Origin: GCA-2686265 sp036010965
Lineage (GTDB): Bacteria > Planctomycetota > UBA1135 > GCA-002686595
DNA length: 7,600 bases
Direction: 5' to 3'
Assembly: GCA_036010965.1 (NCBI GenBank)
Contig: DASCMO010000021.1
Span: 1 to 7,600 of the forward strand
Position numbers and translations under genes: made by a program. Below, piece after piece: positions 1-7,434 of this stretch (position 1 is its first letter; every line of letters begins with the position of its first letter). The notes beneath the pieces were generated by a model. That model was not told the DNA's origin, did not search any database, and worked only from the letters and a program-made list of their open reading frames with translations.

Positions 1-547
1 CGGTCGTCCCCGAGGTTCCCTCGCGCGCGCGGGCGAGGGTCAGCACTCCGGCCAGGAAGGTCTTGGTCTGGGCGACGTCGTGGTGGTAGCCGACGTACTG
101 CCGTGCTTCTGTGCCCTCGTAGTCCGTGCTCTGGAGGGCTTCGGAGGGCGAAGCGCCGATCAGCCAGGTCTCCTGCGCAGCCTGAGCCAGGGGGCCGTCG
201 GGATCGTCGGTCACGGCGATCGTACGCGCGTCGCGGGCGCGAGCTCGCAGGCAGGCTTCGAGCACCCGCGGTGTGCGCCCGGAGACGCTGATCCCGATCA
301 GCGTGTCCTCAGGCCCGAGCCGGTCCGCGGCAGCGCTGGCCGCCATGCCCGCGGGACAGTCGATGCCGGGATAGAGGCCGGCGATGAGCTCGGCGGCGCA
401 GAGCGAGTCACCGGCTCCGGCCAGCACCACTCGCCCTGCACCGGTGGGCCACACCGGCGGCGGCGCCGCAGCCAGTCGCGCGACGATCCCAGGCTGCTCG
501 CCGATCTCGCCGAAAATGTACTCCCCGTTCAGTCCCTGGTTCTCCAT
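1..547 (-). CDS. SIS-domain phosphosugar-binding/isomerase protein, C-terminus cut by window edge
   Basis: Translating the minus strand from the ATG at 547 gives 182 residues that remain open to the window edge, so the C-terminus is missing. The sequence has the marks of a SIS (sugar isomerase) fold: a first glycine-rich strand-loop with VLAGAGDS at about residues 41-48; the phosphate-binding loop SVSGRT at 87-92 after a hydrophobic strand; then TIAVTDDPDGPLAQAA at about 109-124, where SIS proteins carry the next strand and helix; and QTKTF at 160-164, close to the TKT motif of GlmS-type isomerase domains. Proteins of this family bind phosphorylated sugars in the cytoplasm, as isomerases, deaminases or regulatory sensors. 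No signal peptide is visible. The gene starts 36 bases after the DUF1501 stop, with a weak GGGGA 7 bases before ATG, so it is probably the next gene of that operon. A TTG directly before the ATG is a less likely start. The family call is firm; substrate and reaction are unknown. Confidence 0.88.
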   Translation of the reverse strand, partial: MENQGLNGEYIFGEIGEQPGIVARLAAAPPPVWPTGAGRVVLAGAGDSLCAAELIAGLYPGIDCPAGMAASAAADRLGPEDTLIGISVSGRTPRVLEACLRARARDARTIAVTDDPDGPLAQAAQETWLIGASPSEALQSTDYEGTEARQYVGYHHDVAQTKTFLAGVLTLARAREGTSGTT

Positions 548-583
548 CAATCGATCCCCACTCCGCCGACTGCCTGGCCCGGA

Positions 584-2029
584 CTAGGTCAGGATCTCGT
601 GTACGACGCGCGCCTCTTCCTCGACGCCCGTGATGGTCTGGTCAAGCCCCTGGAACGGATAGGAGAAGCGTTCGTGGTCGATGCCCAAAAGGTGCAGGAT
701 GGTCGCGTTCAGGTCCCGGATATGGACCGGGTCCTGGACGATGTTGTAGCAGTGATCATCCGTCACGCCGTACTCGAAGCCGGCCTTGACGCCCGCCCCG
801 GCGAACCAGGTATGGAAGCAGCGCCCGTGGTGATCCCGCCCGTGGTTGTCCTTGGTCAGCTTGCCCTGGGAGTAGATCGTGCGGCCGAACTCCCCGCCGC
901 AGATGACCAGGGTGTCTTCGAGTAGACCGCGCCGCTTGAGGTCGATGACGAGTGCGGCGCAGGCCTGATCGGTGTCCTTGCACTGGCCACGGATCTCGCG
1001 CGGCAGGTTGTTGTGCCCGTCCCAGCCGCGGTGGAACAGCTGTACGAAGCGCACATCACGCTCCGCCAGACGGCGCGCCAGGATGCAGTTTGCGGCGAAG
1101 GTGCCGGGCTTGCGGGAGTCGGGTCCGTATAGCTCGAAGACCTCCTCTGGCTCGTCGGAGAGGTTTACCAGCTCCGGCACGGAGGTCTGCATGCGATAGC
1201 CCATCTCGTACTGGGCGATGCGGTCGTGGATCTCCGGATCGAGGGTCTCCGCGAACTTCTGCGCGTTGATGCGCGCGATCCCGTCCAGCATGCGACGCCG
1301 CGTCGCGGCGTCGATGCCGTCGGGATTGGAGAGGTAGAGGACCGGGTCGCCCGCGCTGCGAAATTTCACGCCTTGATGCTTGGAGGGCAGGAAGCCCGCC
1401 GACCACAAGCGCGCGTAGAGGGCCTGCAGGTTGCCCTGGCCGCGCGAGATCATCACCACGTAGTCAGGTAGGTCGCGATTCAGCGAGCCCAGGCCGTAGC
1501 TCAACCAGGCGCCCAGGCTGGGCTTGCCCGGCTGTTGTACCCCGGTATTGATGTAGGTGATGGCCGGGTCGTGGTTGATGGCCTCGGTGTTCATCGTCTT
1601 GACGATCGTGATGTCGTCAACGATGCCGGCCGTATGAGGGAGGAGCTCGCTGACCCAGGTGCCGTGCTGGCCGTGGCGGCGAAAATCGAACATCGGCGCC
1701 ACGCAGGGGAACGAGGTCTGACCACTGGTCATGGTCGTCAGGCGCTGGCCCTTGCGGATCGACTCCGGCAACTCCTGGCCGTGGATCTTCTGCAGCTCGG
1801 GCTTGTAGTCGAAGAGGTCGATGTGGGAGGGCCCGCCGGCCATGAAGAGGTAGATGACGCGTTTGGCTCGCGGGGCGTTGTGGGGCAGGAGACCGTCGCT
1901 GGCGGCCGAGGCGGCGGCCAGGTCTCTGCGCGCGAGCACTCCCAGGGCCAGAGCCCCGAGCCCGCGGGCGCCGCGGCGCAGGAGGGTGCGGCGGGTCAGG
2001 CCGCGGTGGTGATGGAGGAGAGGGTCCAT
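584..2029 (-). CDS. DUF1501 domain protein (alkaline-phosphatase superfamily), Tat-exported
   Basis: This 481-residue protein matches the DUF1501 family (PF07394) along its length and is of usual size for it. The N-terminus carries a twin-arginine signal, LTRRTLLRRG at 11-20, followed by an alanine/leucine-rich stretch to about residue 42, so it should be exported folded. DUF1501 belongs to the alkaline phosphatase/sulfatase-like superfamily. Likely metal or active-site segments visible here are MAGGPSHIDLFDYKP (63-77), GWDGHNN (335-341), GGEFGRT (378-384) and GRDHHGRCFHTW (397-408). The end, HIRDLNATILHLLGID followed by YPFQGLD, is the typical planctomycetal DUF1501 tail. The stop codon of the PSCyt/PSD1 gene lies 5 bases before the ATG and no strong Shine-Dalgarno is seen, which points to translational coupling. 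Biochemical activity of this group is not established; hydrolysis of a phosphate or sulfate ester is an inference from the fold. Confidence 0.93.
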   Translation of the reverse strand: MDPLLHHHRGLTRRTLLRRGARGLGALALGVLARRDLAAASAASDGLLPHNAPRAKRVIYLFMAGGPSHIDLFDYKPELQKIHGQELPESIRKGQRLTTMTSGQTSFPCVAPMFDFRRHGQHGTWVSELLPHTAGIVDDITIVKTMNTEAINHDPAITYINTGVQQPGKPSLGAWLSYGLGSLNRDLPDYVVMISRGQGNLQALYARLWSAGFLPSKHQGVKFRSAGDPVLYLSNPDGIDAATRRRMLDGIARINAQKFAETLDPEIHDRIAQYEMGYRMQTSVPELVNLSDEPEEVFELYGPDSRKPGTFAANCILARRLAERDVRFVQLFHRGWDGHNNLPREIRGQCKDTDQACAALVIDLKRRGLLEDTLVICGGEFGRTIYSQGKLTKDNHGRDHHGRCFHTWFAGAGVKAGFEYGVTDDHCYNIVQDPVHIRDLNATILHLLGIDHERFSYPFQGLDQTITGVEEEARVVHEILT

Positions 2030-2034
2030 GCCGG

Positions 2035-4977
2035 CTATTCGCGGTTCAGGGTCTCGTCGAGGTTGAGGAGCATCGAGGCGATCACGGTCCAGGCCGCGTG
2101 CTCGACGGCTTCGAGGTCCGGGTCCGAGGGCGACTCACCCATGGCGAGGAGCGCTGCGGCGCGCTCGGGCGCGGCGGCGAACTCCGCGCGCTCGCCCTCG
2201 AAGGCCGCGTACATCACCGCCTTGCGCAGCGCATCTGCCAGGTGCCCGGTGCAGAGTTCGAAGCCGACGTCCAGTCGCTCGTCAAAGTCCACGCCGCCGG
2301 TCATCATGCGCGCGGCCAGGTGGCGCGCGGCCTCGACGAACTGCACGTCGTTGAGAGTCACCAGGGCTTGCAAGGGAGTGTTCGTCCGCTGCCGTTGGAC
2401 GACACACTTCTCGCGCGTGGGCGCGTCGAAGGTCGTCATGGCGGGGTGCGGAGCCGAGCGCTTCCAGTAGGTGTACATGGACTTGCGGTAGAGCTTGGCT
2501 CCGCTGTCCGGCACGAAGCGTACGCCCTTGTTGAGTGAGACCTCGTTCCAGAGGCCGGCGGGCTGGTAGGGCTTGACTCCGGGGCCGCCGACATCGGCGA
2601 CGAGCAGTCCGCTGACGGCCAGGGCCTGGTCGCGCAGGAACTCGCCTTGCAGGCGGTAGCGCGGTGCGTGGCCCAGGAGGCGGTTGAGCGGGTCCGCCGA
2701 GATCAGTTGGGGAGTGTGGATGGCAGCCAGGCGGTAGGTGCGCGAGGTGACGATCTCTCGCAAGGTGCGGCGGACGTCCCAGCCGTGCTCGACGAAGTCC
2801 GCGGCCAGCCAGTCGAGCAGCGCCGGGTGGCTGGGCCAGTCGCCCTGAGAGCCGAAGTCCATCACGGTCTGCACGATCCCGTTTCCCATCACCATGGCCC
2901 ACAGGCGGTTGACTGCCACGCGCGCCGTCAGCGGATGGGTGGGGTGCACCAGCCAGCGCGCGAGGCCCAGGCGATTGCGGGGCTCGCCTTCGGGGAGTGG
3001 AGGCAGGAAAGCGGGTACATCGGGCATGATCACGTCAGCAGTGCGCGGCGCGTCGTACTGCCCGCGCTCAAGCAGGTGCGTGGCGCGCCCACCCTGCATG
3101 TCCGCCATCACCATCACGGTCGGGATGCGCCCGGTGACAGCCGTTTGTTCGGCCGTCAGGGCGTTGATGGCGGCCGTCGCCTCCCGTCCCGGTTCCCATA
3201 CCGCGCGCCGGAAGTGATCGTGGATCCGTTCCCGATGCTCCTCGCCGAGCTGGGCGTCCTCGAGCGCTAGAGCCGCAATGACGCCCTCGGGCAGAGCGCT
3301 GCCGAGCAGCTTGAAGTAGAAGCCCGAGGCTCCGCCCCCGTTGCAGACCTTCATCAGGAAGCGGTTCTCTCCCGCGCGCAGGTCGAGATCCACGAATTCC
3401 TGGTCGGCCTTGGCGCCGCGGCCGACCTCGTGCGCCAGGACCGACTCGCCGTTGAGCCAGACCTGGATCGTGTCGTCGCTTCCCAGGGAGACCCTGCGGC
3501 TGGCGGCGCGCTCGAGGTGCAGGGTGCGGTACAGGTAGAGCGCCGAGTTGGACGGCAGGCCGAGAGAGTGCACCTTTCCGTCCTTGAACTCCGCGCGCTC
3601 GCGCCAGGCAAGTCCGCCCACCTCTCCCTCGAGGTCGACACCTGTCTCGGGACCGTGCTGTGCCCGGAAGGCCGCGCCTTGGGAAGCGGCGTTGAAGGGG
3701 CCGAGAGTGTGCCAGGCCCCAAGTTGCGGGCTCTGGAGGGCCGCGAGCTGAGCGCGCTGGTCCGCAATCCAGGTAGCCAGTTCCCCTGCCGGCAAGGGGA
3801 GCTGGATCAGGTCGCTCTCCCGGCTTTCGATCTGCGCCTTGATCTGGGCCAGCTTCGTGGACTGAGCCACGGTGGGCGAGCTCACGATGGGCGGCTCGTT
3901 TCCACTGCGCGACTGCATGCCTTTCTCGCGGCTCTGGTTGAAGAACGCGAAGAGGCCGTAGTACTCCTCGTGGCTAATCGGATCGTAGACGTGCGGATGG
4001 CACTGGGCGCATTCGGTCGTGAGGCCGAGCCAGACATTTCCGACGGTCTTGACCCGGTCCACGGCGTAACGCACGCGGAACTCCTCGGCGATCGCGCCGC
4101 CTTCATCCGATGTGCCGTTGTTGCGCAGGAACCCGGTCGCGATTTGCTGATCGAGGGTCGCGCCGTCGATCAGGTCACCGGCCAGTTGCTCGACGGTGAA
4201 GCGGTCGAAGGGCATGTTGGAGCGGTAGGCCTCGATGACCCAGTCGCGCCAAGGCCACATGCTCCGCGGGCCGTCGGCGTGGAAGACGCTCGTGTCCCCG
4301 TAGCGCGAGGCGTCCATCCAGGCCAGGGTCATGCGCTCGGCGTGGGCCTCGCTCTCGAACAGGCGCTCCACGGCGCGCTCGTAGGCTTGCGGTGCGCCGT
4401 CGGTCAGGAAGGCCGTCAGCTCCTCGGGAGTCGGCGGGAGGCCGGTCAGGTCCAGGGTGGCGCGGCGCAGGAGGGTGCGTCGGTCCGCCTTGTCGTTGGG
4501 ACTCAGCCCGGCCGCTTCCAGGCGGGCAAGGATGAAGCGGTCGATGGGGCGCTCGGACCACAGGGGATCGGCGACTTGCGGAGGTTTGGGAGGCTGAACG
4601 CCCTCGAACGACCAGTGGCCCTGGAAGCCGGCACCTTGCTCGATCCAGCGCTCGAGCAGGGCGATCTCTTCAGGGTCGAGATGCTTCTCTGTCTCTGCCG
4701 GCGGCATGCGCTCATCGGGATCATCACTGAGCAGGCGGTAGATCAACTCGCTCCCCTGGGGATCGCCAGGAAGCAGGATCTTGCGTTCGAGATGTCGCGC
4801 CTGGGTCTGGTCGAGGCGCAGGCGCCCCTCGCGCATCTCCTCGTTCGGCCCGTGGCAGGCGTAGCAGTTCTGCGAGAGAATCGGCCGCACGTCGCGCGCG
4901 AACTCCACGCGCTCCGGGTCGGAGAGGGTCAGGGCGAGTAGGGCAGGGAGCAGGATTCCGTTCATGGGGACGGGCAC
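2035..4977 (-). CDS. PSCyt1-PSCyt2(DUF1549)-PSD1(DUF1553) secreted cytochrome-type protein
   Basis: A 980-residue protein with the standard planctomycetal domain order. PSCyt1 (PF07635) spans about 28-115, with CYACH at 38-42 as a heme c site and MPP at 91-93 as a possible axial methionine. PSCyt2/DUF1549 (PF07583) spans about 143-350, with MWPWRDWVIEAYRSNMPFD, VEQLAGDL and a second CAQCH at 323-327. A beta-rich insert (about 418-560) has LGPF, SDDTIQVWLNG and LRAGENRFLMKV and resembles a galactose-binding-like or PA14-like sandwich. PSD1/DUF1553 (PF07587) spans about 665-900, with LTARVAVNRLWAMVMGNGIV, DFGSQGDWPSHPALLDWLA and QRTNTPLQALVTLND. Start choice is open: GTG at 4977, or in-frame ATG at 4965 giving MNGILLPALLALTLS as a short Sec signal; I favour the ATG slightly. 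Neither has a good Shine-Dalgarno. It is expected outside the cytoplasmic membrane and partners with the DUF1501 gene 5 bases downstream. Both domain families lack a settled function. Confidence 0.94.
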   Translation of the reverse strand: MPVPMNGILLPALLALTLSDPERVEFARDVRPILSQNCYACHGPNEEMREGRLRLDQTQARHLERKILLPGDPQGSELIYRLLSDDPDERMPPAETEKHLDPEEIALLERWIEQGAGFQGHWSFEGVQPPKPPQVADPLWSERPIDRFILARLEAAGLSPNDKADRRTLLRRATLDLTGLPPTPEELTAFLTDGAPQAYERAVERLFESEAHAERMTLAWMDASRYGDTSVFHADGPRSMWPWRDWVIEAYRSNMPFDRFTVEQLAGDLIDGATLDQQIATGFLRNNGTSDEGGAIAEEFRVRYAVDRVKTVGNVWLGLTTECAQCHPHVYDPISHEEYYGLFAFFNQSREKGMQSRSGNEPPIVSSPTVAQSTKLAQIKAQIESRESDLIQLPLPAGELATWIADQRAQLAALQSPQLGAWHTLGPFNAASQGAAFRAQHGPETGVDLEGEVGGLAWRERAEFKDGKVHSLGLPSNSALYLYRTLHLERAASRRVSLGSDDTIQVWLNGESVLAHEVGRGAKADQEFVDLDLRAGENRFLMKVCNGGGASGFYFKLLGSALPEGVIAALALEDAQLGEEHRERIHDHFRRAVWEPGREATAAINALTAEQTAVTGRIPTVMVMADMQGGRATHLLERGQYDAPRTADVIMPDVPAFLPPLPEGEPRNRLGLARWLVHPTHPLTARVAVNRLWAMVMGNGIVQTVMDFGSQGDWPSHPALLDWLAADFVEHGWDVRRTLREIVTSRTYRLAAIHTPQLISADPLNRLLGHAPRYRLQGEFLRDQALAVSGLLVADVGGPGVKPYQPAGLWNEVSLNKGVRFVPDSGAKLYRKSMYTYWKRSAPHPAMTTFDAPTREKCVVQRQRTNTPLQALVTLNDVQFVEAARHLAARMMTGGVDFDERLDVGFELCTGHLADALRKAVMYAAFEGERAEFAAAPERAAALLAMGESPSDPDLEAVEHAAWTVIASMLLNLDETLNRE

Positions 4978-5050
4978 GCCGAGGGCTCGTACCCAGCACA
5001 GGATAGGCCCGTGGTGGATGACGCGGAAGGGCTGTGCTCGCGGGAGGCGT

Positions 5051-6571
5051 TCAGTTCTCGATCAGTGAATCACAGAAGCGCGCCAGGGCCTGGCCGGCGA
5101 CGAGGTTCCCGCGCGCGTTGAAGTGGGTGTCGCGCAGGTGGTAGAGGTGACGCCGACCCTCTTCGTCGGGGGGGACGGCTCGCAGGTCGCCCAGCAGATC
5201 GAGGAACGGAATCCCGTTCTCCTGCAGCCAGGTACCCAGCAAGCGCTGAGGGCGGTCGCGCTCAAAGCGCGCGCCATCAGCCGCCTGGATGCGCTCCCAG
5301 AGCCCGTCTTCGACCTGGAACTCGTCGGGGATCAGCAGCACGCCGAATGGGGTCGTGCCGCAGGCGTCGCGCATGGCGAGCAGGCTCTCAAAAGCCGTGC
5401 CCAGGGAGACCGGGTCGGCGAGGCAGACCGCCCGTGCGCGCTCGGTCTCCAGGCGCAGGAACGCCTCCTCGGAGAGCGTGCCCTTTTCCAGAGACGGATC
5501 GTTCAGCCATGGGAAACGCTCGGCGACGGCTTGTTCGCCCTGGACGATCGCCACCGGTCTGTGGCCTTCGCCCATGCGTGCGCGCTCGCGGGCGATGCGT
5601 GCCAGACGGCGTGGAAGGACCCACAGCAGAACTCGCTCGCGCTCCAGCCACTCGCGCAGGAGCGGGTCGGGCAGGCCGCGCTCAACGTCCGCGGCGTCGA
5701 GGTCGTTGCCCACAAAGAGGTTGACCACGACCGCCTCGGGCGCCAGGGGCAGGGCCTCGTCGAGCAGCAGGGCCAGGTACTCGCGCGGCCCGATGCCCGC
5801 CACCCCCAGGTTGTGGACCGCGATCCCCAGCTCGCCCTCGCAGACCGTGGTGAAGTGATGGGCGTGGGGGACGGAGCCGAGGTTGAAGGAGTCGCCGATC
5901 GAGCAGAGCGCGCGCTCGCCTGGACGGGCGCGATAGAACTCCTCGTCGTAGTGGCCGGCGCTGTTGCACGGAAAGCCGAACCGGGCCTGACCCGGTCGGC
6001 AACGGAAGCGCTCGATCAGCTTGCGCGGCGCCTCTCCCGCACGGGACAGGAGCGCCGAGGGCGCGAGCGCGGCGACGGCGCGCAGGCCCACCTCGGCGCT
6101 CACGAGGGACAGGGCCAGGGCGAGGGCGGCGGCGCCCAACCCGCGTCTCAGGCGGGTGGGCTCGGGCGAGGAGCGGCGCTTCCAGAGCACGAGACCCGCC
6201 CAGGCGCCGGCCACCAGGGCCGCGGCGGCATCGAACCAGATGCGCTGGAATGGTTGCAGGGCGTACAGCGAGCCCTGCCATCCGGCGACCGCGAGGACGA
6301 CCGCTGGTCCGAGGGCCTGTGCCTGGGAGCGAGGACCTGCCGGGCGCGAGAGATCACGGATCTGCGCGAGGAGAGCCAGAGCGCACAGGACCAGAGCGAC
6401 GAGCAAGGCGCCTTCGAGAGCAATGAGCCGCGACCCCAGCAAGGCCTCGAGGCCGACGCGGCGCGCGAAGACGGCCGCCACTCCAGCGCCGCAGAGGGCC
6501 AGGGCGAGCGCGGGTAGGAGGACCGACGGGACGCGCCTGAACGCGCTTCGGCTCGCTGTCTCGGTTCTCAC
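5051..6571 (-). CDS. Multi-pass membrane protein with C-terminal SGNH/GDSL-type domain
   Basis: A 506-residue protein. The first third holds about five hydrophobic segments (near 14-36, 46-69, 85-105, 111-130 and 144-170), each long enough to span the membrane. The rest is soluble and shows the SGNH blocks in order: SIGDSFNLG (224-232, nucleophile candidate Ser228), HNLGVAGIG (253-261), VVVNLFVGNDLD (281-292, Asn289) and RDTHFNARGN (480-489, Asp481 and His483). This complete set suggests an active esterase or acyltransferase, of the kind seen in AlgX-like and DltD-like proteins that modify exported polymers; the acyl group and target are unknown. The start is GTG at 6571, supported by GGAG at 6581-6578, 6 bases upstream, and by a GTGA overlap with the stop of the lipoprotein gene. 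A 73-base gap separates it from the PSCyt/PSD1 gene. No frameshift is seen. Confidence 0.82.
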   Translation of the reverse strand: MRTETASRSAFRRVPSVLLPALALALCGAGVAAVFARRVGLEALLGSRLIALEGALLVALVLCALALLAQIRDLSRPAGPRSQAQALGPAVVLAVAGWQGSLYALQPFQRIWFDAAAALVAGAWAGLVLWKRRSSPEPTRLRRGLGAAALALALSLVSAEVGLRAVAALAPSALLSRAGEAPRKLIERFRCRPGQARFGFPCNSAGHYDEEFYRARPGERALCSIGDSFNLGSVPHAHHFTTVCEGELGIAVHNLGVAGIGPREYLALLLDEALPLAPEAVVVNLFVGNDLDAADVERGLPDPLLREWLERERVLLWVLPRRLARIARERARMGEGHRPVAIVQGEQAVAERFPWLNDPSLEKGTLSEEAFLRLETERARAVCLADPVSLGTAFESLLAMRDACGTTPFGVLLIPDEFQVEDGLWERIQAADGARFERDRPQRLLGTWLQENGIPFLDLLGDLRAVPPDEEGRRHLYHLRDTHFNARGNLVAGQALARFCDSLIEN

Positions 6572-6987
6572 CGCTCTCTCCGTCGGCGCGCCGCCTCTTC
6601 GAGCGCTTCAACCAGGGCCCGGCGCCGTTCCCTGGTCATGAATGGGTCGGCGTCCAGGCGCGCCCGCAGAGTGTCGGGGACGGTCAAGGCCACGCGCTTC
6701 AGGTGCTGGGCAGCGATGGGCTCGAGCCCCAGCTCGCTGCGATCGATGGTCTCGAGCAATACGTCGAGGGCGGCGGGGGCGCGTGCCGGCGCCTGTTCGC
6801 AGAGGGCGAAGGCGGCCAAAGCGCGCTCGAACGGATCGGGGTCGGCCAGGGCCGCGACCCAACGCTCGTCACTGCGGGCACAGGCCGCGAACAGCAGCAG
6901 GGGCAAGAGGACGGCTCGCACGGGGCGCGATGATACCGCGCGCGGGACGGCTCGTCGCCGCGCGCTTCTCCCACCCTGACCCTGCAT
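6568..6987 (-). CDS. Small lipoprotein with HEAT-like helical repeat
   Basis: A protein of up to 139 residues. A hydrophobic run, VLLPLLLFAACARSD (26-40), ends in a lipobox-like FAAC, so Cys36 would be the lipidated residue after signal peptidase II cleavage. The mature part looks like short amphipathic helix pairs: ADPDPFERALAAFALCEQ (48-65), a second helical pair to about 105, and a highly charged arginine/glutamate tail, which resembles HEAT or armadillo-type repeats. The start is uncertain. ATG at 6987 gives an arginine-rich leader of 35 residues; GTG at 6921 would give a more usual 13-residue leader (VRAVLLPLLL...). Neither has a clear Shine-Dalgarno. Its TGA overlaps the GTG of the SGNH gene by 4 bases, so the two are probably made together, and the lipoprotein may be an accessory to that membrane protein (inference). 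Coding reality is likely from codon bias and the overlap, but no family can be named. Confidence 0.65.
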   Translation of the reverse strand: MQGQGGRSARRRAVPRAVSSRPVRAVLLPLLLFAACARSDERWVAALADPDPFERALAAFALCEQAPARAPAALDVLLETIDRSELGLEPIAAQHLKRVALTVPDTLRARLDADPFMTRERRRALVEALEEAARRRRER

Positions 6988-7209
6988 CAGCTGAACCGCA
7001 AAACCACGTCGATGCGTGGCGTGGGCGGTGACCAGTGGGCGGTCGTCCGTACCTCCTGTGTGGGCAGGTCCTGGGCGTTGACGTAGAACTCGCCGCGCGG
7101 GGCGTGGTGAATGGGTGACGACGCCGTCGTCATCGCTGATGTAAGCACCACCGTGGGGGCCCCGATATCTTGGGATCCCATCCAGAGGAAAATCACTTGC
7201 TGGCCCCGG
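6987..7209 (-). pseudogene. Possible frameshifted gene remnant or very small gene upstream of the lipoprotein
   Basis: Two minus-strand frames look partly coding here. The frame ending at TGA 6989-6987 is open from about 7243 and reads GEFYVNAQDLPTQEV...WSPPTPRIDVVLRFS at its end, with strongly G/C third positions over the last 38 codons or so. Its earlier half is low-complexity. In the adjacent frame, open from 7209, the earlier half reads SDFPLDGIPRYRG then HGGAYISDDDGVVTHSP, which looks more protein-like. One shift near 7110-7095 would join the better halves. The TGA overlaps the ATG of the lipoprotein as TGATG, the geometry of coupled genes. Alternatively a 69-residue protein could start at GTG 7196, but it has no ribosome binding site. 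I do not recognise the product, and the whole reading may be chance in GC-rich sequence. Confidence 0.25.
7156..7180. repeat. Cluster of three short perfect palindromes
   Basis: Within 25 bases stand GGGGCCCC (7156-7163), GATATC (7164-7169) and TGGGATCCCA (7171-7180), each a perfect inverted repeat without a spacer. They lie inside the possible gene remnant. A regulator binding site is conceivable. Short palindromes are also expected by chance, and no stem long enough for a terminator is formed. Confidence 0.25.
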
Positions 7210-7404
7210 TCACCGAAAGGAGCACGGTCTCCTAGAGTGGTTCATCAGGGGTGGGGTAGAGGTCTCTGGGCTGCGGACGACTCCCCGGCAGGGCACATTT
7301 CAGGGATTCGGGCGTTGGGCGTGGTCATGGATGGCCCTCTAGATAGCCTGCACGGCCCTCTCAGAGCCCGGAAAGCACCCGGTGGCCCCTTCAGCGTGGT
7401 GGGC

Positions 7405-7434
7405 TTTACAAAGATTGAAGAGATGCAATATCCT
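7405..7434 (+). promoter_or_regulatory. Possible sigma70-type promoter for the rightward gene
   Basis: TTTACA (7405-7410) matches the -35 consensus at 5 of 6 bases. It is followed after 18 bases by TATCCT (7429-7434), 4 of 6 against TATAAT. A second pair lies just downstream: TTTACA (7437-7442), 17 bases, TGCAAT (7460-7465). Either would leave a leader of roughly 90 to 120 bases before the ATG at 7560. This is the AT-richest part of a very GC-rich window, which helps the call. Planctomycetal promoters are poorly matched by simple consensus, so this remains tentative. Confidence 0.3.

Noticed and set aside
80..925. Plus-strand open frame of 281 codons at the left end
   Set aside because: It spans the antisense of both the SIS and DUF1501 genes, including the gap between them, and has no family resemblance.
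1535..2470. Plus-strand open frame of 311 codons
   Set aside because: It is antisense across the DUF1501/PSD1 junction, where both minus-strand proteins have typical conserved ends and starts.
3430..4941. Plus-strand open frame of 503 codons opposite the PSCyt/PSD1 gene
   Set aside because: It lies wholly antisense to a gene with clear domains. Long antisense frames are expected when codons end mostly in G or C, and its translation has no recognisable motif.
4978..5050. Possible internal promoter ahead of the PSCyt/PSD1 gene
   Set aside because: A TATCCT lies in the gap, but no good -35 stands at the right distance, so it is not called.
5123..6517. Plus-strand open frame of 464 codons opposite the SGNH gene
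   Set aside because: The minus strand shows membrane segments and SGNH blocks in order; the plus-strand translation is rich in Gln, Arg, Ala and Gly without structure, as antisense shadows are.
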